From positions 37,465 through 101,464 of the forward strand of contig JAMLJG010000009.1 of assembly GCA_023953695.1 (NCBI GenBank): a stretch of DNA of 64,000 nt, written 5' to 3'. Below, piece by piece: positions 38,685 through 47,717 of this stretch (positions within the stretch are counted from its first letter, which is position 1; each line of letters starts with the position of its first letter). Origin of the DNA: Kiritimatiellia bacterium (GTDB taxonomy: Bacteria > Verrucomicrobiota > Kiritimatiellia > CAIVKH01). The translations under genes were made by a program, and so were the position numbers. The notes below the pieces were generated by a model that saw only the letters and a program-made list of their open reading frames with translations, made no database searches and had not been told where the DNA came from.

Positions 38685-40105
38685 AGGTCTCCCGAAGTCG
38701 GGGCAAAGGACCCCTCGGCGCGGTCGGTTTCGAGGCGATTCTCGAATCGCGTCGTCTCGTCGTGGAAGTTCAATCGAATATCTCCAGTTGGTCCATTACG
38801 ATGCTTGGCCACCGCCAGGATAGCAAGACGCTTGTCATTAAACTCCGGATCCTGCGAATACTTGCACGGACGGCGCAAGAGCATCACCAAATCCGCATCC
38901 TGCTCAATCGAACCGGAATCGCGCAGGTCGGAGAGCTTGGGAACCGCATTCTTGTCCCGCGTTTCCGGCGCGCGACTCAGCTGGCTCAAGACGATGATCG
39001 GAATCTTCAACTCTTTGGCCATCGCCTTCAGCGAGGAGGAAATAGCCGCCGTCTCGAGTTGGCGCCCCTCCTGCGCGCGCTGCGAACAATGCAGCAGTTG
39101 CAAATAGTCAATGACGATCAGTTGAACATCGTGCTGCTTCTTCAATCGGCGCGCGCGCGCGCGCAATTCGACCACATCCAAACCGGCCGAATCATCAATC
39201 ACAATCCGCGCCTTCATCAGGTCGGATGCCGACTGCACAAGCCGCTTGTGCATATCGCCCGGCAAGGCTCCCCGACGGAGCCGATCCGAGGCAATGTTCG
39301 CGCGCGAGCACAACATGCGCTTCACCAGAGCCTCATACGGCATTTCCAAGCTGAAAATCGCAACGGCTCGCGCCTGATGATCGCTCACCTGTCCCATGGC
39401 GACATATTCCGCAATGTTCATCGCCAGCGATGTTTTCCCCATCGAGGGACGCGCCGCCAATATAATCATGTCCGAGGGCTGCAGCCCACCGGTCAACCGA
39501 TCAATATCAATAAACCCCGTGGGAACGCCCGTGACGCCGCTCTTGTTCTCAAAAATCTTCTCGATCTGCCGCATCGTGTCGCTGACCGCATCGGACCACG
39601 ACACAGCGCTGCGCCGCTGATCATTAGAAATATCGAATAGATTCTGCTCGGAGCGGTCGAGGATGAGATCCGCCGAGTCTTCCCCCCGGTAGCATTCCTC
39701 TGCAGCATCACCGGAGATCTGGATGATCCGGCGAAGAATGTGCTTCTGCCGAACAATGTCAATGTAGTACTCGAGCGCAGCAGAAGTCGGCGTGGCATCG
39801 AGAAGACTTTCCAGATAGGAGGCGCCCCCCACTCGATCCAAGAGACCCACATCGAACAGGCGTTGACGAAGTGTCAACAAGTCTACCGGCCGACCCTTGC
39901 CATGTAGGTCTACAATGATATCAAAGATGTCGCGATGTGCGGGCACGTAGAACGATTCGGGGCGAATGTTCTTCTCGATCGCGAGGTCCACCGCGCGCGC
40001 GGCGTCCACCAACATGGACCCCAACACGCCGCGCTCCGCATCCTCGCTGTGCGGCGGAATGCGATCGGCACGGACGGTTCGCGCCGGCCTATCCGGCTCC
40101 GCCAT
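38681..40105 (-). CDS. dnaB: Replicative DNA helicase DnaB
   Basis: A 474-residue hexameric helicase. N-terminal DnaB domain (PPHSEDAERGVLGSML) and RecA-like motor with Walker A LAARPSMGKTSLAMNIAE, and RDSGSIEQDADLVMLLRR near the end. No intein. Four bases separate it from rplI, giving the common rpsF-ssb-rpsR-rplI-dnaB run. Confidence 0.96.
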   Translation of the reverse strand: MAEPDRPARTVRADRIPPHSEDAERGVLGSMLVDAARAVDLAIEKNIRPESFYVPAHRDIFDIIVDLHGKGRPVDLLTLRQRLFDVGLLDRVGGASYLESLLDATPTSAALEYYIDIVRQKHILRRIIQISGDAAEECYRGEDSADLILDRSEQNLFDISNDQRRSAVSWSDAVSDTMRQIEKIFENKSGVTGVPTGFIDIDRLTGGLQPSDMIILAARPSMGKTSLAMNIAEYVAMGQVSDHQARAVAIFSLEMPYEALVKRMLCSRANIASDRLRRGALPGDMHKRLVQSASDLMKARIVIDDSAGLDVVELRARARRLKKQHDVQLIVIDYLQLLHCSQRAQEGRQLETAAISSSLKAMAKELKIPIIVLSQLSRAPETRDKNAVPKLSDLRDSGSIEQDADLVMLLRRPCKYSQDPEFNDKRLAILAVAKHRNGPTGDIRLNFHDETTRFENRLETDRAEGSFAPTSGDL

Positions 40106-40109
40106 GGGC

Positions 40110-40559
40110 CTACTCCGCGACGAGCGTAACTTTGAGATCGGCGTGGACGTCGGCCATCAATCGAATGACCACCGTTGCTTCGCCCAATTCCTTGAGCGGC
40201 GTGTGAAGCGCAATCTTCTGCTTCTCCACCACAAATCCCTCTCGCTGCAACGCGGCGGCAATGTCATGTGCGGTAACGGAGCCGAACATGCGACCCTCGG
40301 AACCCGTCTTCACCGGAATGGACAAAGCAAATGCGGCCAACTTGCGCGCCAACTCTTCGGCGCCCGCGCGCTGCTGTGCGCGCTTGGCTTCAGCCGCCGC
40401 GCGACGCTTCTCCACGCGGCGGCGCGTGGCCTCCGTCACCGGAGCCGCAATGTTCCGAGGCAGCAAATAGTTGCGCGCATAGCCGTCGGCAACTTTGACG
40501 AGGTCGCCCGTGAGGCCGAGCCCGTCCACATCTTCCATCAAAATGACTTCCTTCGACAT
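40110..40559 (-). CDS. rplI: 50S ribosomal protein L9
   Basis: A 149-residue L9. N-terminal rRNA-binding domain VILMEDVDGLGLTGDLVKVADGYARNYLLPR is diagnostic, followed by the long connecting helix and C-terminal domain. Standard length and context. Confidence 0.97.
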   Translation of the reverse strand: MSKEVILMEDVDGLGLTGDLVKVADGYARNYLLPRNIAAPVTEATRRRVEKRRAAAEAKRAQQRAGAEELARKLAAFALSIPVKTGSEGRMFGSVTAHDIAAALQREGFVVEKQKIALHTPLKELGEATVVIRLMADVHADLKVTLVAE

Positions 40560-40577
40560 TGTTCTCTCCTCTTTCGA

Positions 40578-40835
40578 TTAGGGCAGCAACCCCATCACGC
40601 GCGCGCGGCGAATGGCCGCTTGAACCTGGCGCTGTTGCTTGGCGCTCGTTCCCGTGATGCGGCGCGGCATGATCTTCCCGCGCTCGGTCATGAACTTGCG
40701 AAGCAATTCGCTGTCTTTGTAATCAACCTGGGTAACACCTTCGAGATACTTCGCGCCCTTCTTCAGCAGCGGCTGCATTTCGTTCATCATGTCGCGGCTG
40801 CCGCGGCGCTCATTACGTTCCTTCTTCACTCGCAT
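40578..40835 (-). CDS. rpsR: 30S ribosomal protein S18
   Basis: An 85-residue S18. The core [41 protein letters not shown] is canonical. The N-terminus is charged and lacks the zinc-binding Cys pair found in some S18 forms. Confidence 0.96.
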   Translation of the reverse strand: MRVKKERNERRGSRDMMNEMQPLLKKGAKYLEGVTQVDYKDSELLRKFMTERGKIMPRRITGTSAKQQRQVQAAIRRARVMGLLP

Positions 40836-40859
40836 TGTAATATCCTCTCTATCCTATCC

Positions 40860-41348
40860 CTAAAATGGAAGATCGTCGTCGCTCGGCGTGGAATCGCGCT
40901 CATCTGCCGGGGCTGTCGGAGCCGCCGAGGGCTGAGAACGCGGCCGCGAACTATTCTCGCGCGGCGAATCGCCTTCATAAACCGGGGCGCCTCCGCCATC
41001 GCGGTCGCGATCGCCACTGCCTTTGCTATCCAAAAACTGAACCGCTTCTGCAACCACGCTTAGTTTGCTGCGCTTTTGACCGTCTTTTTCCCACTCGTCG
41101 AGCTTCAAGCGGCCCTCGACAAAAACCTGAGATCCCTTGCGCAAATACTGCGCGCAGATTTCAGCCGTCCGCCCCCAGGCGGCGATGTCCACAAACACCG
41201 TCTCTTCTCGATCCTCACCGCTACTCGATTTGAAGCGGCGACTCGCCGCCAACCGAAACTCGGTCACGGCAGAGCCAGAGGATATCGTGCGCTTCTCGGG
41301 ATCGCGGGTGAGGCGACCGATCAGCATCACTCTATTGAACGAGGCCAT
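40860..41348 (-). CDS. ssb: Single-stranded DNA-binding protein
   Basis: A 162-residue SSB. OB fold starting MASFNRVMLIGRLTRDPEKR, conserved KGSQVFVEGRL, then a disordered Gly/Arg/Pro linker and the acidic tip DDDLPF that recruits partner proteins. Located between rpsF and rpsR as in many bacteria. Confidence 0.96.
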   Translation of the reverse strand: MASFNRVMLIGRLTRDPEKRTISSGSAVTEFRLAASRRFKSSSGEDREETVFVDIAAWGRTAEICAQYLRKGSQVFVEGRLKLDEWEKDGQKRSKLSVVAEAVQFLDSKGSGDRDRDGGGAPVYEGDSPRENSSRPRSQPSAAPTAPADERDSTPSDDDLPF

Positions 41349-41353
41349 GGCGT

Positions 41354-41662
41354 CTACTTGGCCGCAGCGGCAGCCACCTCCGGCACGCGCACGACTTGAG
41401 CGCGGAAAATATCTTCATTCAACTTGAAGCGCGCCTGCAGCGCGGCAATCTTCTCGCCCTCAAGCTGGAAGGTCAGAACCATATACTGACCGCCCGTCTG
41501 CTTGTCCATCGGGCGCGCAAAACTGCGGCGTCCGATGCGCGTCTTGGCATTCACGGTTCCGCCGGATTTTTCAATCTCCGCGGCAACCTTCTCGAGCGCC
41601 TCGTCCAACGATTCCTCTTTCAAGGAATCCGGAAAAATAATCATCGCTTCGTATTTGTTCAT
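41354..41662 (-). CDS. rpsF: 30S ribosomal protein S6
   Basis: A 102-residue S6 beginning MNKYEAMIIFPDSL with the GRRSFARPMDKQTGGQYMVLTF core. ATG 41662 is preceded by GAGGAAG; the longer frame adds six unlikely residues. A short Ala-rich tail is present. Confidence 0.95.
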   Translation of the reverse strand: MNKYEAMIIFPDSLKEESLDEALEKVAAEIEKSGGTVNAKTRIGRRSFARPMDKQTGGQYMVLTFQLEGEKIAALQARFKLNEDIFRAQVVRVPEVAAAAAK

Positions 41663-41680
41663 ACTCACTTCCTCGTCCAC

Positions 41681-42241
41681 TCACCCATTGAACTCTGTCA
41701 TCGCGCGGTCCATTCCACTTCGCAGCGCCGCTGCCACCGCCTCGGCCGCGCGCTGCATCGTCCCTTCCATCACCAGTGCTTCGTCCGGGGAAAAACGCCC
41801 CAACACGTGTTGCACCGTGTCGCGATCTGCCTGCCGGCCAATCCCAATCCGCACGCGCGGAAACTGATCGGTGCCGAAATGCTCAATCAGCGACTTCAAG
41901 CCGTTGTGGCCCCCCGCGCTGCCATCCTTGCGCAAACGCAAGCGGCCCACAGGCAAATCCACATCGTCCACTATCACAAAAACATCGGCCGGACTCACGC
42001 CCTTCTTCCGCAACAGCGGGCCGGCCGCCTCGCCACTGCGATTCATGAACGTCTGCGGCTTCACCAGCAATACCCGCTCACCTTCCAACGTACCTTCTGC
42101 CAGCTCGGCAGGGAAGCGGGAACTCATCCGAAATTCCGCATCCATCTTCCGAGCCAGATGATCCACCACGTCAAATCCGACGTTGTGGCGCGTCCGCGCG
42201 TATTCGGGCCCCGGGTTGCCCAGTCCAATCACAACCTTCAC
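41681..42241 (-). CDS. pth: Peptidyl-tRNA hydrolase
   Basis: A 186-residue Pth. Catalytic His in NPGPEYARTRHNVGF, LVKPQTFMNRSGEA, and SAGGHNGLKSLIEHFGTD. GTG 42241 is taken as the start because AGGTGG lies ~5 nt upstream and the protein then begins MKVVIGLGNPG. It recycles peptidyl-tRNAs and is commonly linked to rplY and prs, as here. Confidence 0.95.
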   Translation of the reverse strand: MKVVIGLGNPGPEYARTRHNVGFDVVDHLARKMDAEFRMSSRFPAELAEGTLEGERVLLVKPQTFMNRSGEAAGPLLRKKGVSPADVFVIVDDVDLPVGRLRLRKDGSAGGHNGLKSLIEHFGTDQFPRVRIGIGRQADRDTVQHVLGRFSPDEALVMEGTMQRAAEAVAAALRSGMDRAMTEFNG

Positions 42242-42285
42242 AAAGCCACCTGACAACCCGACGCGCGCCCTTCAGCGCATCCCTT

Positions 42286-42984
42286 CTACTTCTTGGCATC
42301 CTTGGCCGGAGCCGCAGCCTTGCCCTTGTCCGCACCCGCAGGCGCCGCGCCCTCTTCCTTCTTCTCCTTGAGCACTTCAGGCTCGGTAGCCGCCGCTGCG
42401 GCTGCCGGCGCCTCTTCCGCGCGCGGCGCGGAAACGGCCGCAATGGCCAAATCGGCATCGGTGACCAAGGTGTACTTGGCCGCATCGAGCTTCACATCGC
42501 CCGCCGTCAGGCTGTCGCCCAAATCGAGCGCGGACACGTCCACATCAAACGAGTCCACAATGTCGGAGGGCAAGCACTCAACCTCAATGCTGCGAACCAA
42601 ATGTTCCAGCGTGCCGCCCTTCTGCGAAACGCCTACCGGCTCGCCGACGAGGTTGACGGCAATTTCGATCGTCAGCGTCTCGGTCATGGAGACCTCGTGG
42701 AAATCCGCGTGGAGAATCTGCCCGCTCAGCGGATGGTGCTGCACCTCTTTCAGCAACACCTTCTTGAGCTCAACGCCCTGCACATCGAGGTCCAACATCA
42801 CCTGCTCATCGCGGTGGTGCCCAATCGCGCGCTTGAACGAGCGCTCGTCGAGCTGGACATTCAACGGGGCCTTGCCCACGCCATACACCACGCCCGGAAA
42901 CACACCCGACCGGCGCATGCGACGCCCCGCGCTCGAACCCGCTGCAGAACGAACTTCCGCCGAAACTTTGATTGCCGTTGCCAT
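42286..42984 (-). CDS. rplY: 50S ribosomal protein L25/general stress protein Ctc
   Basis: A 232-residue long-form L25 (Ctc/TL5). N-terminal 5S-rRNA-binding domain (RRSGVFPGVVYGVGKAPLNVQLDERSF) and C-terminal beta domain, then an Ala/Glu/Lys-rich tail of ~40 residues (EEAPAAAAAATEPEV onward) not found in all homologues. Upstream gene is prs. Confidence 0.93.
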   Translation of the reverse strand: MATAIKVSAEVRSAAGSSAGRRMRRSGVFPGVVYGVGKAPLNVQLDERSFKRAIGHHRDEQVMLDLDVQGVELKKVLLKEVQHHPLSGQILHADFHEVSMTETLTIEIAVNLVGEPVGVSQKGGTLEHLVRSIEVECLPSDIVDSFDVDVSALDLGDSLTAGDVKLDAAKYTLVTDADLAIAAVSAPRAEEAPAAAAAATEPEVLKEKKEEGAAPAGADKGKAAAPAKDAKK

Positions 42985-43023
42985 ACTTTACTCTCCACGC
43001 CCCTCAAGGGCTCTCACACTCAC

Positions 43024-43962
43024 TCACACCTTAAACAATGATGTCACCGACTGGTTGTTGTGGATCCGCAAAATGGCCTCGCCCAGCAACTCGGCCACAC
43101 TCAACACCGTCACCTTGAAGTCCCGAATGGACCTCGGCGGAACGCTGTCCGTGGTGATCAACTCTTCAATCGGCGACTCCTTCAACCGACGAACCCCCAG
43201 GTCCGTCAACATGCAGTGCGTCACGGCCGCCTTGATGGACAGCGCACCGCGCTGCTTCAACAGCGCCGCCGCGCTCGCCAGCGTGCCCGCCGTCGTCGTC
43301 AAATCGTCCACCAACAACGCATTGCGACCCTCGACCTCACCGACCACATTGATCGCCTCGACCTCCGACGCACTCTTGCGCTGCTTGCCGACAATCGCCA
43401 GCCCCGCGCCGAGCATGTTGGCATACGCATAGGCCATCTTCAACCCGCCCGGATCCGGCGAAACCACCACAAAATCCTCGAGATTCTGCTGACGCAGGTG
43501 CTTCACAATCACCGGCGCCGCAAACAAATGATCCACCGGAATATCAAAAAAGCCCTGAATCTGCTGGGCATGAAAATCCATCGCCGCCACCCGATCCGCC
43601 CCCGCCGCGACCAACAGATTCGCCACCAACTTCGCCGTAATCGCCACACGCGGCTGGTCCTTGCGGTCCTGCCGGCCATAGCCGAAAAACGGAATCACCG
43701 GGGTGATCCGCGCCGCCGACGCTCGCTTCGCCGCGTCAATGATGATGAGCAACTCCATGATGCTCTCATTCGGCGGCATACAGGTCGGCTGGATGATGAA
43801 TACATCCTGCCCTCGAATGCTCTCCACTATTTTGACAAAGATCTCTTCGTCGGGAAAACGACTGATCTGCACATCGCCCAGCGGCTCGCCAATATAATCA
43901 GCGATCGCCTTTGCCAGAGCCGGATGTGAACTGCCAGACAATAACTTCACGGTTTTCCTCAA
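43024..43962 (-). CDS. prs: Ribose-phosphate pyrophosphokinase
   Basis: A 312-residue PRPP synthetase. PDEEIFVKIVESIRGQDVFI, the GYGRQDRKDQPRVAITAKLVANLL flexible loop, and the PRPP-binding LLVDDLTTTAGTLASAA are intact. It supplies PRPP for nucleotides and histidine and for Upp encoded at 53.4 kb. It is 46 bp downstream of tRNA-Gln. Confidence 0.97.
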   Translation of the reverse strand: MRKTVKLLSGSSHPALAKAIADYIGEPLGDVQISRFPDEEIFVKIVESIRGQDVFIIQPTCMPPNESIMELLIIIDAAKRASAARITPVIPFFGYGRQDRKDQPRVAITAKLVANLLVAAGADRVAAMDFHAQQIQGFFDIPVDHLFAAPVIVKHLRQQNLEDFVVVSPDPGGLKMAYAYANMLGAGLAIVGKQRKSASEVEAINVVGEVEGRNALLVDDLTTTAGTLASAAALLKQRGALSIKAAVTHCMLTDLGVRRLKESPIEELITTDSVPPRSIRDFKVTVLSVAELLGEAILRIHNNQSVTSLFKV

Positions 43963-44008
43963 TTTGTGCCCCGCGCAATACGCGCGCCACCACAGCTCTC
44001 ACTGCAGT

Positions 44009-44082
44009 TGGTTGCCCGACTAGGATTCGAACCTAGACTCTGGCCTCCAAAGGGCCGTGTGCTGCCGTTACACCATCGGGCA
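44009..44082 (-). tRNA. tRNA-Gln (TTG)
   Basis: Minus strand cloverleaf: acceptor TGCCCGA/TCGGGCA, D stem GTG/CAC, anticodon loop CTTTGGA giving UUG, T arm CTAGG-TTCGAAT-CCTAG, discriminator A and encoded CCA. One C-A mismatch closes the anticodon stem (27-43). Confidence 0.93.
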
Positions 44083-44191
44083 ATCCCTGCGGAGAATACC
44101 CTCCCCGCCCCGTTCAGTCACCTGAACGCGGAAAGAAATTGCCCGCATGAACGCCAGACCGGCCTTCGCCGACCCGGACACAAGAGGAAGG

Positions 44192-44220
44192 AAGCTAGAA
44201 AAGACCGCTCGCGCCGTCAA
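44192..44220 (-). promoter_or_regulatory. Candidate promoter for tRNA-Gln/prs
   Basis: Minus strand TTGACG (44220-44215), 17-bp spacer, TAGCTT (44197-44192), ~110 bp upstream of the tRNA. The rest of the 282-bp spacer to the flavin reductase gene shows no ORF or repeat that I can support. Confidence 0.45.
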
Positions 44221-44364
44221 GGAGGAAAGGAAAGATTGAATCTGCCGCACCAATTCAACCCCTCATATCTCTCAATCGCGCGCCCACCGCTCCCTTGCCG
44301 CACAGCGAACTTCTTCTCATCCTCCCGGTTGCGCCGCCCTGATCCTCAGCGTACAGTCGGAGCC

Positions 44365-45057
44365 ATGTCATTAGAGGAAGCCGAACAGGCCGCACAAAAA
44401 GTCCGCCGATGGAAGGCGCGCGTTTTGCGCCACCGCCCCCTCTCGCCCACCGCGTTTGAACTCACACTGAGCCGCGAAGGCCTCGACTTCCGCGCTGGCC
44501 AACTCCTCACCGTTCACGGGCGCACACTCTACGAAGACCGCAACTATTCCATCGCCAGCGGCGAAAAGGATGACCACATCCAAATCCTCTACCGCCTCAT
44601 CCCCAGCGGCGCACTCACCCCGCAACTCGCCGCCCTCGCCGAGGGCGATGCGCTCGAAATCTCCGCCCCATCCGGCGAATTCATGATTCGCGACCGCGCG
44701 CGTCCCCTCGTCTTCATCGCCACCGGAACCGGAATCGCCCCCTGCCGGTCCTATATCCGAACACACCCCGACCTCGCCATCACCATCCTGCACGGCGTGC
44801 GCACAGCCGAAGACCTCTTCTACCGCGATGAACTCTCATCGCTCGCCTATCACCCCTGCCTCAGCGCGGACAACAGCGCCGAATTCCGCGGCCGCGTCAC
44901 CGACCTCAGCAAAACATTCCCCTTCCCCGACAACGCGCACTTCTACCTCTGCGGCGCCAACGAAATGTTCTACGACATGCGCGACATCCTGCGTGAACGC
45001 AACATCAACCCCGCCGCCATCTTCACCGAAGCCTACTACTACACGCATGAGGTCTAG
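44365..45057 (+). CDS. Ferredoxin/flavodoxin-NADP+ reductase-like protein
   Basis: A 230-residue FNR-superfamily flavoprotein. FAD-binding motif RNYSIAS, then IPSGALTPQLAALAEGD and NADP-binding FIATGTGIAPCRSYI, ending in AYYYTHEV. The short compact form is like Fpr/bacterial ferredoxin reductases. The ATG at 44365 is chosen because the upstream frame passes through the tRNA. Its 3' end overlaps the ApbE-like gene by 11 bp, suggesting a flavin-related pair. Confidence 0.85.
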   Translation: MSLEEAEQAAQKVRRWKARVLRHRPLSPTAFELTLSREGLDFRAGQLLTVHGRTLYEDRNYSIASGEKDDHIQILYRLIPSGALTPQLAALAEGDALEISAPSGEFMIRDRARPLVFIATGTGIAPCRSYIRTHPDLAITILHGVRTAEDLFYRDELSSLAYHPCLSADNSAEFRGRVTDLSKTFPFPDNAHFYLCGANEMFYDMRDILRERNINPAAIFTEAYYYTHEV

Positions 45058-46156
45058 TCACACAGGCACAATCCTCGCGATCCTGCTCCTCGCAGCCCCA
45101 CTCATCGGCTGCCACCCGCCTCCGGCGCGCCAAGCCGACTTCACCGTCGGCACCACCTCCGCAAACCTCACCGTCGGCACCACCCCATCCGACCTCCTCG
45201 CCAATGCGCTCCCCCCCACGCGCCGAATCCTGGAAAACATCGCATCCACGTTCGACCCAGCCAATCGCTCCAGCGAAATCGGAAAAGTGAACCGCATGGC
45301 CGGCGAATATCGCCTCCACATCTCCTTCGACACCTTCCGCGCACTGGACCTCGCCGACTACTACGGAAAATTGACAGGCGGCGCCTACACCCTCACCACC
45401 GCCGCCCTCCGCGACCTCTGGGGCTTCACCACAAAACCGCCCGACGAACTCCCATCCGACGACATTATTGCCGCCGTGCGCAACCTCTGCAGCCCCGAAT
45501 TCGTAAAACTCTCCGAACAAGGCGCCATCTCCATCCTCACCCCCGGCACGCGCATCGCACCCGGCAAACTCGCCCAAGCCTACGGAACCGATCTGGCCAT
45601 CCTCGAACTGCGCCGCCGCGAACTCGGCCCCGTTCTCCTCACCTGGGGAAACTTCTCCCGCGCACTCTCCGCCCCCGACGAAAACTTCTCCTGCCAAGTC
45701 GCCATCCCCAATCCGCGCTCAAACACCAACGCGCTCGGCGCCCTCGACCTCGCCCCAAACGCCGCGCTCGCCATCGCCAATCTCTACGAGGAAACCGTCA
45801 CCATCGCCGGACAACGCTTCGGAGGAATCATAGACCCGCACACCGGCCGCCCCGCTCGCGGCGCCCTGCTCGCCGCCGTGCGCGGCCCCACCTGCACCAT
45901 GGCCCACGCCCTCGCGCAAGCCCTCGTCGTCCTCGGCCCCGAAAAAGGAGCAGCCCTCTTCGAAAACTTCCCCGACTGCGAAGCCCTCATCATCCCCGAC
46001 ACCAACCCACTCGAACTCTGGATGACCCCCGGCTTCGCCGACCACTTCCAGCGCAACTCCGCCGCCAACGCCACCCCCAAAGAGTGGACCGTCAGCCGAC
46101 CCGCACCCGAAAATCAAGACGACGCGCCCACCGCCGCCGAGCCCGGCGACGCATAA
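45047..46156 (+). CDS. ApbE-like lipoprotein (FAD:protein FMN transferase homologue, degenerate)
   Basis: A 369-residue lipoprotein (lipobox LIGC). ApbE landmarks are FDPANRSSEIGKVNR, TGGAYTLTTAALRDLWGF, GKLAQAYGTDLAILEL and IIDPHTGRPA. The metal-site motif normally DAxxTA reads AHALAQALVVLG, so the conserved Asp and Thr are His and Gln, and the His before IIDP is Gly. Flavinyl transfer may be lost. A proline/acid-rich tail ends the protein. Convergent with hisA. Confidence 0.75.
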   Translation: MRSSHTGTILAILLLAAPLIGCHPPPARQADFTVGTTSANLTVGTTPSDLLANALPPTRRILENIASTFDPANRSSEIGKVNRMAGEYRLHISFDTFRALDLADYYGKLTGGAYTLTTAALRDLWGFTTKPPDELPSDDIIAAVRNLCSPEFVKLSEQGAISILTPGTRIAPGKLAQAYGTDLAILELRRRELGPVLLTWGNFSRALSAPDENFSCQVAIPNPRSNTNALGALDLAPNAALAIANLYEETVTIAGQRFGGIIDPHTGRPARGALLAAVRGPTCTMAHALAQALVVLGPEKGAALFENFPDCEALIIPDTNPLELWMTPGFADHFQRNSAANATPKEWTVSRPAPENQDDAPTAAEPGDA

Positions 46157-46183
46157 AAACCCCGCGCGCCCAAACGCGCAACG

Positions 46184-46915
46184 TCATCTCCCCGCCGCAT
46201 TCAGCACCGCAAGCGAAGCGCGCCCCTCATACAGCGCCTTCCCCACAATCACCCCCGCCAAATTCGGACGCTGCAATTCGCGCAACTGCTTGACATCGCC
46301 CACCGATCCAACCCCACCCGCCGCAATCACATCGCACCGCACCGCAGCGCAAATCCCCTCCACCGCATGCGTGTTCGCACCCGTCAACATGCCATCCGTC
46401 GCCGTATCCGTCGAAATAATCGTCCGCACCCCCAGCGACTCCGCCTGCCGCGCCAAATCCGTCGCCCGCACATCCGTCGTCTCCGTCCACCCCTTGATCT
46501 GCACCCGCCCCCCGCGCGCATCAATCCCCACCGCAATCTTCTCCCCATACCGGTCCACCAACTTCTTCACCTGATCCGGCTCCGCCCACGCCCGCGTGCC
46601 CAACACCACCCGCGCCGCGCCCGCGCCCAACAACCACGCCGCATCGCCATCCGTGCGCAAACCGCCCCCCACCTGCACCGGAACATTCACCGCGCGAATA
46701 ATCTGACCCATCACCTCAAACTGCACCGAGCGCCCCGAAAACGCGCCATCCAAATCAATAATGTGCAGCGCCTCCGCACCCTCCGCAATCCAGTGCCGCG
46801 CCATCTCCAGCGGATCATGCCCATACACCGTCTCCTGATCCGCGCGCCCCTGAAGCAAACGCACACACCGCCCACCGCGAATGTCAATCGCCGGATAAAT
46901 CGTGAACCCACTCAT
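46184..46915 (-). CDS. hisA: ProFAR isomerase HisA
   Basis: A 243-residue TIM barrel. First catalytic Asp in YPAIDIRGGRCVRLLQG, phosphate site VQVGGGLRTDGDA, second Asp in STDTATDGMLTGAN, and IAAGGVGSVGDVKQL. Fourth step of histidine synthesis. Its ATG overlaps the hisH stop by ATGA. Confidence 0.96.
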   Translation of the reverse strand: MSGFTIYPAIDIRGGRCVRLLQGRADQETVYGHDPLEMARHWIAEGAEALHIIDLDGAFSGRSVQFEVMGQIIRAVNVPVQVGGGLRTDGDAAWLLGAGAARVVLGTRAWAEPDQVKKLVDRYGEKIAVGIDARGGRVQIKGWTETTDVRATDLARQAESLGVRTIISTDTATDGMLTGANTHAVEGICAAVRCDVIAAGGVGSVGDVKQLRELQRPNLAGVIVGKALYEGRASLAVLNAAGR

Positions 46916-47541
46916 AGCGCCACCGTCCTTTCATAAGCCCAATCCGCAAAATTCTGCAGCAACATCAACCCCACCTTCTGACTCTTCTCCGGGTGAAACT
47001 GAATCGCAAAAACATTCTCCCGCCACACCACCGACGCAAACTCCCCCGCATACTCCGTCGTCCCCACCACCTCCGCACCCGTCGCCTCCACCCGAAACGA
47101 ATGCACAAAATAAAAATGCGCCTCGTCCGGCACCCCCTGAAACAGAGGGCACTCCCGAACGCGCTGCTTCACCGTGTTCCACCCAATCTGCGGCACCTTC
47201 AACCCCGGCGCCTCCGAAAACCGCCTCACCCGCCCCGCAAACAACCCCAACCCCGGCACCTCCGGACACTCCTCGCTCCCCTCATACAACGCCTGCAACC
47301 CCACACAAATCCCCAAAAACGGACGCCCCGCCGCAATCCAATCCCGCACCGGCCCCTCAAACCCATGCGCCCGCAACCGCTCCAAACAATCCCCAAACGC
47401 CCCCACCCCCGGCAACACCATCGCCTCAACCCCCCGCAACCCCGCCGGCTCCGTCACCACCCGCGCAGGAACCTCCAGGAAGCGAAACGCATTCGTCACA
47501 CTCCCCAAATTCCCCGCCTCATAATCCAAAATGCCAATCAT
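46912..47541 (-). CDS. hisH: Imidazole glycerol phosphate synthase subunit HisH
   Basis: A 209-residue class I glutamine amidotransferase. Nucleophile Cys in FLGICVGLQALYEGS, catalytic His/Glu in FAIQFHPEKSQ, start MIGILDYEAGNLGSV. It supplies ammonia to HisF, which is not in this window. ATG 47541 is the family start; the longer frame consists of palindromic repeats. Confidence 0.95.
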   Translation of the reverse strand: MIGILDYEAGNLGSVTNAFRFLEVPARVVTEPAGLRGVEAMVLPGVGAFGDCLERLRAHGFEGPVRDWIAAGRPFLGICVGLQALYEGSEECPEVPGLGLFAGRVRRFSEAPGLKVPQIGWNTVKQRVRECPLFQGVPDEAHFYFVHSFRVEATGAEVVGTTEYAGEFASVVWRENVFAIQFHPEKSQKVGLMLLQNFADWAYERTVAL

Positions 47542-47565
47542 AACACCACACACTCCCATCCAAAC

Positions 47566-47675
47566 TTCCAACGATTGGAAAACCCGCGTCCCACCACTTC
47601 CAACCCTTGGAAAAAACGCGCCCAAAACTTCCAACGCTTGGAAATCCCAGCGCAACCCGCTTCCAACCCTTGGAA
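47566..47675. repeat. Palindrome cluster C (4 copies)
   Basis: TTCCAA-N3-TTGGAA at 47566-47580, 47598-47612, 47629-47643 and 47661-47675, all with perfect arms, cores CGA, CCC, CGC, CCC. Start-to-start spacing is 32, 31 and 32 bp. It fills the gap between hisB and hisH. Confidence 0.95.
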
Positions 47676-47717
47676 AAAAGACGCGCGTTTGCGCAACGCA
47701 CGCCTCCGTGCTGTAGC

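Noticed and set aside
8532..47675. The TTCCAA-N3-TTGGAA clusters as CRISPR arrays
   Set aside because: Repeat unit is only 15 bp and fully palindromic, gaps are ~17 bp, clusters have 2-4 units, and no cas genes are present.
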